Positions 16,238-23,639 of a stretch of 43,154 nt of DNA are shown in pieces. Below the pieces are notes generated by a model. That model was not told where the DNA came from, did not search any database, and saw only the letters and a program-made list of their open reading frames with translations. Positions within the stretch are counted from its first letter, which is position 1; every line of letters begins with the position of its first letter. The translations under genes and the position numbers were made by a program. This DNA is from Acidobacteria bacterium 13_2_20CM_57_17. GTDB lineage: Bacteria > Acidobacteriota > Terriglobia > Acidiferrales > UBA7541. Location of the stretch: assembly GCA_001914785.1 (NCBI GenBank), contig MNDE01000091.1, forward strand, positions 1 through 43,154, read 5' to 3'.

Positions 16238-16645
16238 ATGGTCGGCGATGCAGAAGCTCGGCACGCTGTGCGGGAGCTAGTAAAACGGTTTGAATCGATA
16301 GCCGCGCAGGCGGGCGCGATGGCCTACGTCCTCGCGAAGCGAGACTCGCAGGAATATGCCCGATTACTGGAAGCTGTCGAAGTGGCTTTGAAGACAGTGA
16401 TTCAGCCAATCAGTGGTGCCGACCGGGATTGGAGCGCAGTCTATGCGGCCCTGGATGACCCCGGCGCGGACTGGAGCAAGGCTGTAGTGGCGATGCTTAA
16501 CCGAGGAGCGATTGAGTCCACGGGCGAACAAGCGATCGAACGATTCAAGCTCATGCTAAGTCTCGAAGAACGATTTGATGCAGAGATGAAGGATAAAAAT
16601 AAAACCGACGAGGACGAGGAGCCTGGAATTGGAAACCGGGGCTAA
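16238..16645 (+). CDS. Conserved-looking hypothetical protein upstream of trpS
   Basis: 135 residues, mostly helical and charged, no signal peptide or membrane segment. Begins MVGDAEARHAVRELVKRFES and ends with an acidic-basic tail (KDKNKTDEDEEPGIG). No family recognised. GGAAGAG lies about eight bases before the ATG at 16238; frames starting at 16160 or 16184 would translate repeat sequence. Its last 17 bases overlap the start of trpS in another frame, so the two are probably co-translated. It may be specific to this lineage. Confidence 0.55.
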   Translation: MVGDAEARHAVRELVKRFESIAAQAGAMAYVLAKRDSQEYARLLEAVEVALKTVIQPISGADRDWSAVYAALDDPGADWSKAVVAMLNRGAIESTGEQAIERFKLMLSLEERFDAEMKDKNKTDEDEEPGIGNRG

Positions 16646-17924
16646 GGGGAAAAAGAGCAGAGTCTTGAGCGGGATGCGACCGACGGGCCGGCTGCACATC
16701 GGGCATTACTTTGGCGCACTGCAGAATTGGGTGCGGCTGCAAAATGACCCTGCGTACGAATGCTTCTACTTTATTGCGGATTGGCACGCGCTAACCAGCG
16801 ATTACGCGGACACGTCTGCAATCGCGGAGAACACGCTGCAGATCATGATTGATTATCTGGCCGCGGGGCTCGATCCGAAAAAAAGTGTGCTCTTTCAACA
16901 GTCGGTGATTCCGGAGCATGCGGAGTTGCATTTGCTGCTGTCCATGGTGACTCCGCTGGGGTGGCTGGAGCGCGTCCCAACGTACAAAGAAGCGCTGGAA
17001 AACGTCAAGGACAAAGACCTGCACAATTACGGGTTCCTCGGCTACCCAGTGCTGCAGTGCGCAGACATTGTGATGTACAGCTCGCCTGACATTTCCGCGC
17101 TGCTTGTGCCTACAGGCGAGGATCAGGTTTCGCATGTGGAGACTAGCCGCGAAATTGTGCGGCGGTTCAATTTCTTCTTCGCGGGTTTTCAAACTGACCC
17201 ATCATTGTATAAACCGGAGAATGAGCAGTATTTTCAGGCCGCAAGCAAGATAATGTTCTCTTTCCCCGACCAGAAATTTGCTACCGACACGCCAGGTTTC
17301 CTAGCGAGAGCGGTCCAGCTGTACGCACAGAAGATTGGGTTCGAAAACTTCTATAAAGAACATGGCTCTCTCGCAAGGTTCTTCCCGTGTACTCGAATCC
17401 TTGAAGAGCCGGAGTCGATGCTGACAAAGACGCCGAGGATACCGGGGCTCGACGGGCGGAAGATGTCGAAGAGTTATGGCAATACCATCACGTTGAGCGA
17501 GAGTGACGCGGACATTCGTTCCAAAACGAAAGTGATGGTGACGGATCCTGCTCGGAAGAGACGCACCGATCCTGGAAATCCGGACGTGTGTCCGGTGTAT
17601 GACTGGCATAAACTGTTCTCGGCGGAAGAGCCGGGGCGGCTGGAATGGGTACGGCAAGGGTGCACAACAGCGGGAATCGGTTGCATCGAGTGCAAAGCGG
17701 CGATGGCGGAGAATTTGATCAAGTGGATCGCGCCGGTGCGCGAGCGCCGCGTGAAGTACGAGAAGAACCCGAAGCAAGTGTTGGAGCTTCTCGATGACGG
17801 TTCGAACAAGGCGCGGAAAGTCGCGCAAGGCACAATGGCGCGCGTTCGCGAAGCCGTGTTTGGCTGGGAGAAAAAGCGGCAAGAAATAGGTGGCGGCGGG
17901 AAGCAAGCGGCGAGTGGCGAGTGA
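16629..17924 (+). CDS. trpS: Tryptophan-tRNA ligase with an internal insertion
   Basis: 431 residues; most bacterial TrpS proteins have about 330-350. Class I signatures are present: HIGH at 23-26 (GRLHIGHYFGALQNW) and KMSKS at 278-282 (GLDGRKMSKSYGN). Between the helix ending VRRFN (about 181) and EPESMLTKTPRIPGLDG (about 259) there are about 75 extra residues, roughly 17175-17400, where most homologues have a short loop. The C-terminus ends in a heptamer repeat that also supplies the stop codon. Start is a TTG at 16629 with GAGGAG about eight bases upstream; it overlaps the previous gene by 17 bases. It charges tRNA-Trp in the cytosol. Confidence 0.94.
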   Translation: METGAKGKKSRVLSGMRPTGRLHIGHYFGALQNWVRLQNDPAYECFYFIADWHALTSDYADTSAIAENTLQIMIDYLAAGLDPKKSVLFQQSVIPEHAELHLLLSMVTPLGWLERVPTYKEALENVKDKDLHNYGFLGYPVLQCADIVMYSSPDISALLVPTGEDQVSHVETSREIVRRFNFFFAGFQTDPSLYKPENEQYFQAASKIMFSFPDQKFATDTPGFLARAVQLYAQKIGFENFYKEHGSLARFFPCTRILEEPESMLTKTPRIPGLDGRKMSKSYGNTITLSESDADIRSKTKVMVTDPARKRRTDPGNPDVCPVYDWHKLFSAEEPGRLEWVRQGCTTAGIGCIECKAAMAENLIKWIAPVRERRVKYEKNPKQVLELLDDGSNKARKVAQGTMARVREAVFGWEKKRQEIGGGGKQAASGE

Positions 17925-17934
17925 CGAGTGACGA
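17907..17934 (+). repeat. Heptamer array (GTGRCGA) at the trpS/scpA junction
   Basis: Four head-to-tail heptamers: GCGGCGA, GTGGCGA, GTGACGA, GTGACGA. The TGA inside the third unit is the trpS stop codon, and the GTG of the fourth is a possible scpA start. Confidence 0.85.
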
Positions 17935-17957
17935 AAATGGCGACGCCAGGAAACAAA

Positions 17958-18794
17958 ATGACGGGGAGCGGCTCGGAAAAGCCCGAGGAGAAAAAAGTGG
18001 AAACGACCGCGCAAAAGACGGCCTACAAAATCCATATCCCCATGTACGAGGGGCCGCTGGACTTGCTATTGGATTTGATCAAACAGCAAAAGATGAATAT
18101 CCACGACATTCGAATCTCGGAAATCACCGCGCAATACCTCGATTATTTGCACAAGCTGGAAGAATTGGACGTGGATGTGTCCGCGGAATTTATTTACATG
18201 GCGGCGACGCTGATTTACATCAAGAGCAAAATGCTGCTGCCGCCGGACCCGCTGGCTAGCGAGGAAGAGCAAGCCGCCGATCCGCGCGCGGAACTCGTGC
18301 AACGCCTGGTCGAACACGAAAAATTCAAAAACGCAGCGCAACTTTTGTATCAGAAGCAGCAGATCGAAGAAAACGTGTGGTCGAAGCCGGACAAATCGCT
18401 TTATAACGACGAAGGAACCGAAGGCGAGCTGGTGGTTTCGCTGGTGGATTTGGTGAAAGTTTTCCAGCAAGTGCTGGAACGTCGAAAAGAAGTTTCGCGG
18501 ATCGAGTTGCGGCACGAGCAATTTAGCGTGGCGCAAATGATCGCGGCGCTTCGAACGCAGATTATTGCGAGTGCGGAACATTCGGTGAACCTGATTCAGT
18601 TTTTTGAGGCGTGCCCGTCGCGGCACGCGATGATCGTGGCGTTCCTGGCGGTTCTGGAAATGGTAAAGCTACAAGCGGTGGCGCTGGTGCAGGAGAAACA
18701 GTTTGGGGATATTTTGGTGAGGAAGCACAAGATGTTTGATTTGGTGTTTGATGAGAGCGGCGGGATTAAGATGATCGATGAGGAATACAAATAG
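17958..18794 (+). CDS. scpA: Segregation and condensation protein A
   Basis: About 278 residues of the ScpA kleisin family. The N-terminal core YKIHIPMYEGPLDLLLDLIK is diagnostic, followed by DIRISEITAQYLDYL, a variable linker and a C-terminal winged helix (LVDLVKVFQQVLERRKEV near 165-185, and VAFLAVLEMVKLQAVAL). ScpA bridges the SMC dimer and binds ScpB to compact and separate chromosomes. I chose the ATG at 17958 because AGGA lies six bases upstream; GTG at 17928 and ATG at 17937 are in frame but begin in or beside the heptamer array. scpB follows after 120 bases of repeat sequence. Confidence 0.95.
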   Translation: MTGSGSEKPEEKKVETTAQKTAYKIHIPMYEGPLDLLLDLIKQQKMNIHDIRISEITAQYLDYLHKLEELDVDVSAEFIYMAATLIYIKSKMLLPPDPLASEEEQAADPRAELVQRLVEHEKFKNAAQLLYQKQQIEENVWSKPDKSLYNDEGTEGELVVSLVDLVKVFQQVLERRKEVSRIELRHEQFSVAQMIAALRTQIIASAEHSVNLIQFFEACPSRHAMIVAFLAVLEMVKLQAVALVQEKQFGDILVRKHKMFDLVFDESGGIKMIDEEYK

Positions 18795-18837
18795 GAGGTA
18801 CAGGAGATAGAGGAAGTAAATGAGGTAAAGGATGAAG
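18793..18837 (+). repeat. GAGGTAAAGGA-type dispersed repeat
   Basis: Begins at the scpA stop codon. Its core at 18807-18832 is identical over 26 bases to 23049-23074 behind hisC. Approximately hexameric, purine-rich. Confidence 0.8.
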
Positions 18838-18841
18838 CGTC

Positions 18842-18899
18842 CCCCCAGCGGAATACGCGAGTATTACTCAGCCGAGGATTACAGCCCTACGGATTCGCA
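18842..18899. repeat. Possible degenerate palindromic element between scpA and scpB
   Basis: Contains the short palindrome GAGTATTACTC and CTAC at 18887-18890, with GGAATACGC and GGATTCGC as imperfect arms near the ends. It may be a diverged relative of the GTAG hairpins; weak. Confidence 0.35.
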
Positions 18900-18914
18900 A
18901 AGGCCTTGAACACT

Positions 18915-19661
18915 ATGATGAATGAAGAGAGAAAAGCGGCGTTGGAAGCGGTTATTTATGCGGCGGATGAGCCGGCGACGATCGAGCAACTGGCGAAAGC
19001 GCTCGGCGAAGAAAAGCTGGCGGTGCAGGCTTCGCTGGATGAGCTGGTGGCGAGCTACGCTGGCGAAGAACGCGGGATCGAAATTCGCGCTGTGGCGGGT
19101 GGGTACAAAGTGTATACCAAGCCGCAGCAACATGACGTGGTGCGGCGATTTATTAAGAGCTTGCGGCCGCCGCTGCGGCTGTCGATGCCGGCGCTGGAGA
19201 CGCTGGCGGTGATTGCGTACAAGCAGCCGGTAACTTCGCCGGAGATTTCGGAGATTCGCGGTGTGAATACTTCGGGAGTGATCAGCACGCTGCTGGACAA
19301 GCACCTGATTACCACGGCGGGGCGGAAGGAAGTGATGGGGCGGCCGATTTTGTATAAGACGTCGAAAGAATTTTTGATGCGATTTGGATTGAGCGATCTG
19401 GAGGAATTGCCGAGCTTGAAGGAATTCGAGGCGCTGGCGCGCGAGGCGCTGGGGAGCGATATGGGGGAAGTGGCGAGTGACGAGTGGCGAGTGGCGAGCG
19501 GAGGAACCGCAGAGCCGGGGCCGAGCGCCGCGAGCGGGAACGCGACCCACGCAGAGATGGAAGCGCGAGAAGAATTGCTGGAGGAGACGGCGGCGAATAA
19601 TGAGGGGATGCCGGAGGGGGAGAACGACAAAGCGCAGAAGGCAACGGCGGCAGGGGAATGA
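18915..19661 (+). CDS. scpB: Segregation and condensation protein B
   Basis: 248 residues. Two winged helices make up the conserved part: ALEAVIYAADEPATIEQLAKAL and PALETLAVIAYKQPVTSPEI with SEIRGVNTSGVISTLLDKHLI, then GRPILYKTSKEFLMRFGL. ScpB dimers bind ScpA in the SMC complex. From about residue 185 the protein turns into a low-complexity tail that begins with a translated heptamer array (EVASDEWRVASGG) and is rich in Ala and Glu; it is unlikely to be part of the fold. ATG at 18915 (next ATG at 18918) has AAGG upstream. Confidence 0.95.
   Translation: MMNEERKAALEAVIYAADEPATIEQLAKALGEEKLAVQASLDELVASYAGEERGIEIRAVAGGYKVYTKPQQHDVVRRFIKSLRPPLRLSMPALETLAVIAYKQPVTSPEISEIRGVNTSGVISTLLDKHLITTAGRKEVMGRPILYKTSKEFLMRFGLSDLEELPSLKEFEALAREALGSDMGEVASDEWRVASGGTAEPGPSAASGNATHAEMEAREELLEETAANNEGMPEGENDKAQKATAAGE
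19470..19497 (+). repeat. Heptamer array (GTGRCGA) inside the scpB tail
   Basis: GTGGCGA, GTGACGA, GTGGCGA, GTGGCGA in tandem, in frame in the C-terminal tail of ScpB. Same unit as at 17907-17934. Confidence 0.85.
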
Positions 19662-19755
19662 AAAGACGAGCTAAAGCGGTGGCAAAGTAAGGATGTAAGG
19701 AAAAGACGAAGAAGCAGCCGCAAGACAGATATAAAGTAGAGTCCAACCGAAAGAA

Positions 19756-19779
19756 GGGCACGATGTATCGTGCCCCTAC
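19756..19779 (-). repeat. REP-like hairpin with GTAG foot
   Basis: Minus strand: GTAG, GGGCACGA, TACA, TCGTGCCC. Lies 23 bases before the start of the pseudouridine-synthase paralogue, and in its false upstream extension. Confidence 0.8.
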
Positions 19780-19801
19780 CAGAGATTGTAAGAAAGAAAC
19801 C

Positions 19802-20548
19802 ATGCAGGAAAGATTGCAGAAGATAATTGCGCGGGCGGGGATTGCTTCGCGGCGGCATGCGGAGTTGCTGATCGCCAGCGGACAGGTGCGCGTGAATGGG
19901 CGCGTAGTGAAGGAGCTGGGAACGAAGGCGGACGCGTCAAAGGACAGGATTGAGGCGGCGGGGAAAGTTGTCGAAGCGAACGCAGGACGGCGCGTTTACA
20001 TGGTGCTGAACAAGCCGCCGGAAGTGGTGTCTGCGATGGCGGACCCGGAAGGGCGCAAGACGCTGCGAAATTGTTTGCGCGGTTTGCCGGAGCGCGTGTT
20101 TCCGGTGGGGAATCTGGAGTATGCGGCGTCGGGGCTGGTATTTCTGACGAATGACGGGGACCTGGCGGCGGAAATGCTGGACAAGTGGGCGCAACTGGAA
20201 CAGGTCTATCAGGTGAAAGTGAAAGGCATGTTGACACTGGTGGACCTGGAGCGTTTGGGAAAAGAAATTGGCGTGAAGATGCAAACGGTGCGGCAGCCGG
20301 ATGCTACGCGGGGGCGAGCGGCGAATTATTGGTATGAAGTGCGGATGCGGGATTCGAAGAAGGAAGAGTTGCGGCGGGTGCTGTTCAAGGAAAAGCACCC
20401 GCTGGAAAAATTGAAGCGCATCGGATTGGGGCCGCTGACGCTGGAGGGAATACCGCGGGGAAGATATCGTTTGATCGAGCAGAAGGAAGCGGAGAAGTTG
20501 CGAAGGATTGAGAAGGGCCGAGAAGGAAAGGAAAAAACAAAACTTTAA
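19802..20548 (+). CDS. RsuA/RluB-family paralogue lacking catalytic motifs
   Basis: 248 residues. An intact S4 RNA-binding domain comes first (MQERLQKIIARAGIASRRHA), followed by the family lead-in LNKPPEVVSAMADPEGRKTL. Where active enzymes have G-R-L-D with the nucleophilic Asp, this protein has GNLEYAASGLVFLTNDG: Arg is Asn and Asp is Glu. The C-terminal motif GRNRQIRRM is replaced by DSKKEELRRVL. The gene at 21094 has both motifs intact, which makes a good internal control. The frame is uninterrupted, so it is probably expressed, but pseudouridine formation seems unlikely; it may act as an RNA-binding factor. The ATG at 19802 is preferred, as the upstream start lies in a REP-like hairpin. 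In many bacteria an rluB gene follows scpB, the place this one occupies. Confidence 0.88.
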   Translation: MQERLQKIIARAGIASRRHAELLIASGQVRVNGRVVKELGTKADASKDRIEAAGKVVEANAGRRVYMVLNKPPEVVSAMADPEGRKTLRNCLRGLPERVFPVGNLEYAASGLVFLTNDGDLAAEMLDKWAQLEQVYQVKVKGMLTLVDLERLGKEIGVKMQTVRQPDATRGRAANYWYEVRMRDSKKEELRRVLFKEKHPLEKLKRIGLGPLTLEGIPRGRYRLIEQKEAEKLRRIEKGREGKEKTKL

Positions 20549-20580
20549 CGCAGAGGACAGAGCGCACAGAGGACACGGAG
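20541..20580 (+). repeat. CACAGAG-type dispersed repeat, copy 4
   Basis: Reads TTTAACGCAGAGGACAGAGC followed by GCACAGAGGACACGGAG. Best match to the family consensus; abuts the tandem array that follows. Confidence 0.75.
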
Positions 20581-20617
20581 AAGATGCGGAGAAGATGCGG
20601 AGAAGATGCGGAGAAGA
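20579..20617 (+). repeat. 11-base tandem array
   Basis: Three copies of GAGAAGATGCG plus a partial fourth. It continues directly from the CACAGAG repeat, probably by slippage from it. Confidence 0.85.
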
Positions 20618-20629
20618 AAGAGACCATCA

Positions 20630-20649
20630 CCGGTCTGAAGACCGGCTAC
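20630..20649 (-). repeat. REP-like hairpin with GTAG foot (short stem)
   Basis: Minus strand: GTAG, CCGGTC, TTCA, GACCGG. The stem has six base pairs instead of eight. It lies 21 bases upstream of the DUF1330 start codon. Confidence 0.65.
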
Positions 20650-20670
20650 TACAAGAGCGCAGGGGGGCGC

Positions 20671-20991
20671 ATGAAGTATTACTTGATCGCAGAACTTGAG
20701 ATAACGGACCAAAGCTGGGTCGCGGATTACATCAAGAATGTGACCGGGATGGTGGAGCGGCACGGCGGCCGGTACCTGGCTCGCACGCCAAAAGTGGAGA
20801 GAATCGAAGGCGAGCGAAAGCTCGCGGGGATTTTTGTGATCGTCGAATGGCCTTCCAAGGAAAGCGCGGTGGCCTTTTATGAAAGTGAAGAGTACCGGCC
20901 CTACCGGCAAAAGCGCATCGCCGGAGCCAGAAATGAGTTTTTTCTCGTAGCGGGTGAGGATATCGCTAAGGCGGCCCAGACTGCCGGTTAG
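20671..20991 (+). CDS. DUF1330-family protein
   Basis: 106 residues with the DUF1330 pattern: MKYYLIAELEITDQSWVADY, then VERHGGRYLARTPKVERIEGE, FVIVEWPSKESAVAFYESEEY and PYRQKRIAGA. The fold is a dimeric alpha-beta barrel of the ferredoxin type; no reaction is known. AGGGGG lies just before the ATG at 20671. The open frame upstream of this ATG is repeat sequence. It sits between two pseudouridine-synthase paralogues, with no known link to them. Confidence 0.85.
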   Translation: MKYYLIAELEITDQSWVADYIKNVTGMVERHGGRYLARTPKVERIEGERKLAGIFVIVEWPSKESAVAFYESEEYRPYRQKRIAGARNEFFLVAGEDIAKAAQTAG

Positions 20992-21054
20992 CGTTGGCCC
21001 CTGGCATGGCTTCAAAAAGTACCGAGCTAAACGCACGAACGGAAAGAGAGAAGC

Positions 21055-21078
21055 CTCACCCCTGAAGGGGTGAGCTAC
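21055..21078 (-). repeat. REP-like hairpin with GTAG foot
   Basis: Minus strand: GTAG, CTCACCCC, TTCA, GGGGTGAG. Ends 15 bases before the rluB start codon, between the DUF1330 gene and rluB. Confidence 0.8.
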
Positions 21079-21093
21079 AGTTGACCTCGTACG

Positions 21094-21819
21094 ATGGCTG
21101 CGGAACGATTGCAGAAAATCATGGCGGCGAGCGGGATTGCGTCGCGTCGCAAGGCGGAGGAGATCATTGCGGCGGGAGGGGTGACGCTCAACGGAAAGGT
21201 AGTGGTGGAGCAAGGCACGAAGGCTGATCCGGAACGCGACGTGGTTTGCGTGGACGGCAAGCCGTTGAAAAGCCGGGAGCGGCTGCTGTATTTCCTGCTA
21301 AACAAACCGAAGGGTTACGTGACGACGGTCAGCGATCCTGAGGGGCGGCCGACAGTTATGGAGTTGATAAAAAATTGCCCGGAGCGAGTATATCCGGTGG
21401 GTCGGCTGGACTACACAAGCGAAGGGTTGCTGCTGATGACCAACGACGGCGCGCTGGCGCAGAAGCTGATGAAAGCCGGGTCGCATGTGCCGAAGACTTA
21501 TCTGGTGAAAACCAGCGGGAAGCCGGACGAGCGGACGATTGAGCGTTTGCGAGCAGGAGTCACGATTGAGCTGGAAGATGGCGAACGAGTGAAGACTTCG
21601 CCGGCCAAAATTCGGCTGGTGGAAGACGGCGCAAATCCCTGGTACGAAGTGGTTCTGATTGAAGGACGCAATCGCCAGATTCGGAGGATGTTTCAGCGCG
21701 TGGGGTTTCTAGTGGAGAAAATCAAGCGTGTCCAACTGGGACCGCTGGTGTTGGACGTGCCTCCGGGGAAATTTCGCGCGCTGACGGTGCGAGAAGTGGC
21801 GAAATTGAAGAGTCTGTGA
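21094..21819 (+). CDS. rluB: Ribosomal large-subunit pseudouridine synthase (RluB family)
   Basis: 241 residues. N-terminal S4 domain (MAAERLQKIMAASGIASRRK), then the RsuA/RluB catalytic domain with LNKPKGYVTTVSDPEGRPTV, the nucleophile in VGRLDYTSEGLLLMTNDG, and the C-terminal motif EGRNRQIRRMFQRVG. Enzymes of this family isomerise a uridine in 23S rRNA; whether the target is the RluB site cannot be proven by sequence alone. It follows a degenerate paralogue and a DUF1330 gene, and precedes hisC. No clear Shine-Dalgarno sequence; a GTAG hairpin ends just upstream. Confidence 0.94.
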   Translation: MAAERLQKIMAASGIASRRKAEEIIAAGGVTLNGKVVVEQGTKADPERDVVCVDGKPLKSRERLLYFLLNKPKGYVTTVSDPEGRPTVMELIKNCPERVYPVGRLDYTSEGLLLMTNDGALAQKLMKAGSHVPKTYLVKTSGKPDERTIERLRAGVTIELEDGERVKTSPAKIRLVEDGANPWYEVVLIEGRNRQIRRMFQRVGFLVEKIKRVQLGPLVLDVPPGKFRALTVREVAKLKSL

Positions 21820-21891
21820 GAGTGCGAGAATAGCCACCTCAGGTGAACCACGGATTGGCGGCAAAACATTTGGGGAAGTAGACTAGAGGGG

Positions 21892-23022
21892 ATGACGCGA
21901 GCGATTGAAGACCTCATACCGGATTACCTGCGCGGGCTGCCCGTCTACGTTCCGGGAAAACCGATTGAAGAAGTGGAGCGCGAGCTAAAGATCCATGCGG
22001 TGAAGCTCGCTTCGAATGAGAACCCGCTGGGGCCTTCGCCAAAGGGGATTGCGGCCGCGAAGGCGGTGCTTGCTGATGCGAACCGGTATCCGGATGGCGG
22101 GACGCACGCGCTGCGGCAAACGCTGGCGGAACGGCACGGCATTTCGCCGGATGAAATTTTCATTGGACTGGGATCGAGCGAGCTGATTGACCTGGCGGCG
22201 CGCGTGCTGCTGCGCGCGGGATTGCAGGGGCTGACGTCGGAAGGAACGTACGCACCGTTTTCCGTGGCGATTCGCGCGAGCGGCGCGGAACTGGTGCGAG
22301 CGCCGCAACGGGAGTTTGCGTTTGATTTGAAGGCGATGGCGAGGGCCATCACGCCGAAAACGGCCGTGATTTATCTGGCGAATCCGAACAATCCGACGGG
22401 TAGCTCGTTTGGGCGCGAAGAGTTTAACGAATTTCTTGCGGCGGTTCCGGACGGCGTGCTGGTAGTGCTGGATGAGGCGTACATCCACTATGCGGTGAGC
22501 ATGGGTTTGCGGGATTCCGTGGAAGCGTATCGCAAACGTAAGAATCTGCTAATCCTGCGGACGTTTTCGAAAGTTTATGGATTGGCTGGACTCCGCATTG
22601 GTTACGCCATCGGGCGGCCTGAGCTGCTCGCGGCAATGAATAAATTGCGGACGCCGTTCAATACGTCAGGAGTGGCGCAGGCAGCGGCGCTTGCGGCGCT
22701 GGACGACAAAGAGCACGTGACGCGGTGCATCGAGACGAATTCCGTGGAACGGAAACGGCTGAGCGAGGGATTGGCAAAACTGAGTTTCCAACCGGTCCGG
22801 AGCGAAGCGAATTTTGTGTTCATGACTGTGGGGCCGGACGCGCAGGCGCTGAGCGATGACTTGCTGCAAAGGGGCGTGATCGTGCGGCCGCTGGGGTGGA
22901 TGGGCTTTCCGGAAGCGATTCGCATATCGATTGGAACTACGGAAGAGAACGACAAGTGCTTGTTGGCCATGGCGCAGGTGATTCTGAAACGCGCGGGCAA
23001 AGGCGAACTCGCCGCGCGATGA
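21892..23022 (+). CDS. hisC: Histidinol-phosphate aminotransferase
   Basis: 376 residues, fold-type I PLP aminotransferase. The N-terminal LASNENPLGPSP, NPNNPTG (about 164-170), D194 in VVLDEAYIHY, and the Schiff-base K227 in RTFSKVYGLAGLRIGYA are all in place, and the C-terminal R of RISIGT binds the carboxylate-side substrate group. It converts imidazole-acetol phosphate to histidinol phosphate in histidine synthesis. No other his gene is in the window, so it is isolated from the pathway cluster. A purine-rich GGGGAAG and AGAGGGG precede the ATG. Confidence 0.94.
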   Translation: MTRAIEDLIPDYLRGLPVYVPGKPIEEVERELKIHAVKLASNENPLGPSPKGIAAAKAVLADANRYPDGGTHALRQTLAERHGISPDEIFIGLGSSELIDLAARVLLRAGLQGLTSEGTYAPFSVAIRASGAELVRAPQREFAFDLKAMARAITPKTAVIYLANPNNPTGSSFGREEFNEFLAAVPDGVLVVLDEAYIHYAVSMGLRDSVEAYRKRKNLLILRTFSKVYGLAGLRIGYAIGRPELLAAMNKLRTPFNTSGVAQAAALAALDDKEHVTRCIETNSVERKRLSEGLAKLSFQPVRSEANFVFMTVGPDAQALSDDLLQRGVIVRPLGWMGFPEAIRISIGTTEENDKCLLAMAQVILKRAGKGELAAR

Positions 23023-23029
23023 GAGTGAT

Positions 23030-23078
23030 GCTTCAGCAGATAAAGGAAATAGAGGAAGTAAATGAGGTAAAGGAAAAA
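23030..23078 (+). repeat. GAGGTAAAGGA-type dispersed repeat
   Basis: Follows the hisC stop. Its core at 23049-23074 is identical over 26 bases to 18807-18832 and shares 20 bases with the inverse copy at 10841-10860. Confidence 0.8.
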
Positions 23079-23092
23079 CGGGCGGCCGCGCT

Positions 23093-23548
23093 ATGAGGGT
23101 ACTCATTCCTGATGGAGCGGAGATCAACCGGCATCGCGACGGCGACGCAATCACAAAAGTCTTGGAAGAAAGCAAGACGATTGCCGTGATCGGGCTGTCT
23201 TCGAATCCGATGCGGCCGAGCCATGGCGTGACGGAATATATGCAGAGCGCGGGATACCGGATTATTCCGGTGAACCCGAACGAGACGGAAGTGCTCGGAG
23301 AGAAGAGTTACGCGCGGCTGGAAGATGTGTCTGAGAAGATTGACATCGTGAACGTGTTCCGGCGCGCAGAGGAGGTGCCGCCAGTAGTGGAGAGTGCAAT
23401 TCGAATCGGAGCAAAAGCGATTTGGATGCAACTGGGGGTTGAGAACGAAGAGGCAGCGGAGAAAGCGCGGGCGGCAGGGCTGGTGGTGATTGAGGATGCG
23501 TGCATTTTGGTGGAGCATCGGAGGAGAGCTGGCGAACTGAAACGGTAG
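23093..23548 (+). CDS. CoA-binding (YccU-type) protein
   Basis: 151 residues with a Rossmann-type CoA_binding_2 domain: KTIAVIGLSSNPMRPSHGVTEY, GYRIIPVNPNETEVLG, and IWMQLGVENEEAAEKARAAG with VVIEDACILVEHRR at the end. Proteins of this family bind CoA; their cellular role is unclear. It ends the plus-strand cluster that began at 14.9 kb. No strong ribosome-binding site was seen before the ATG. Confidence 0.92.
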   Translation: MRVLIPDGAEINRHRDGDAITKVLEESKTIAVIGLSSNPMRPSHGVTEYMQSAGYRIIPVNPNETEVLGEKSYARLEDVSEKIDIVNVFRRAEEVPPVVESAIRIGAKAIWMQLGVENEEAAEKARAAGLVVIEDACILVEHRRRAGELKR

Positions 23549-23639
23549 GGAAGTGACAATTCGCGTTTATGGCCGGCCCGCGTGGATTTTTGCGCGGCGT
23601 TTTTATTTTTGGGAGGAAAGAGAAAGACTTAAGAGAAAG

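Noticed and set aside
17188..17203. 16-base match (TTCAAACTGACCCATC) between trpS and the inverted-repeat element at 12065-12080
   Set aside because: A match of this length is plausible by chance in 43 kb when both strands are counted, and it does not extend. Not enough to argue that the TrpS insertion came from that element.
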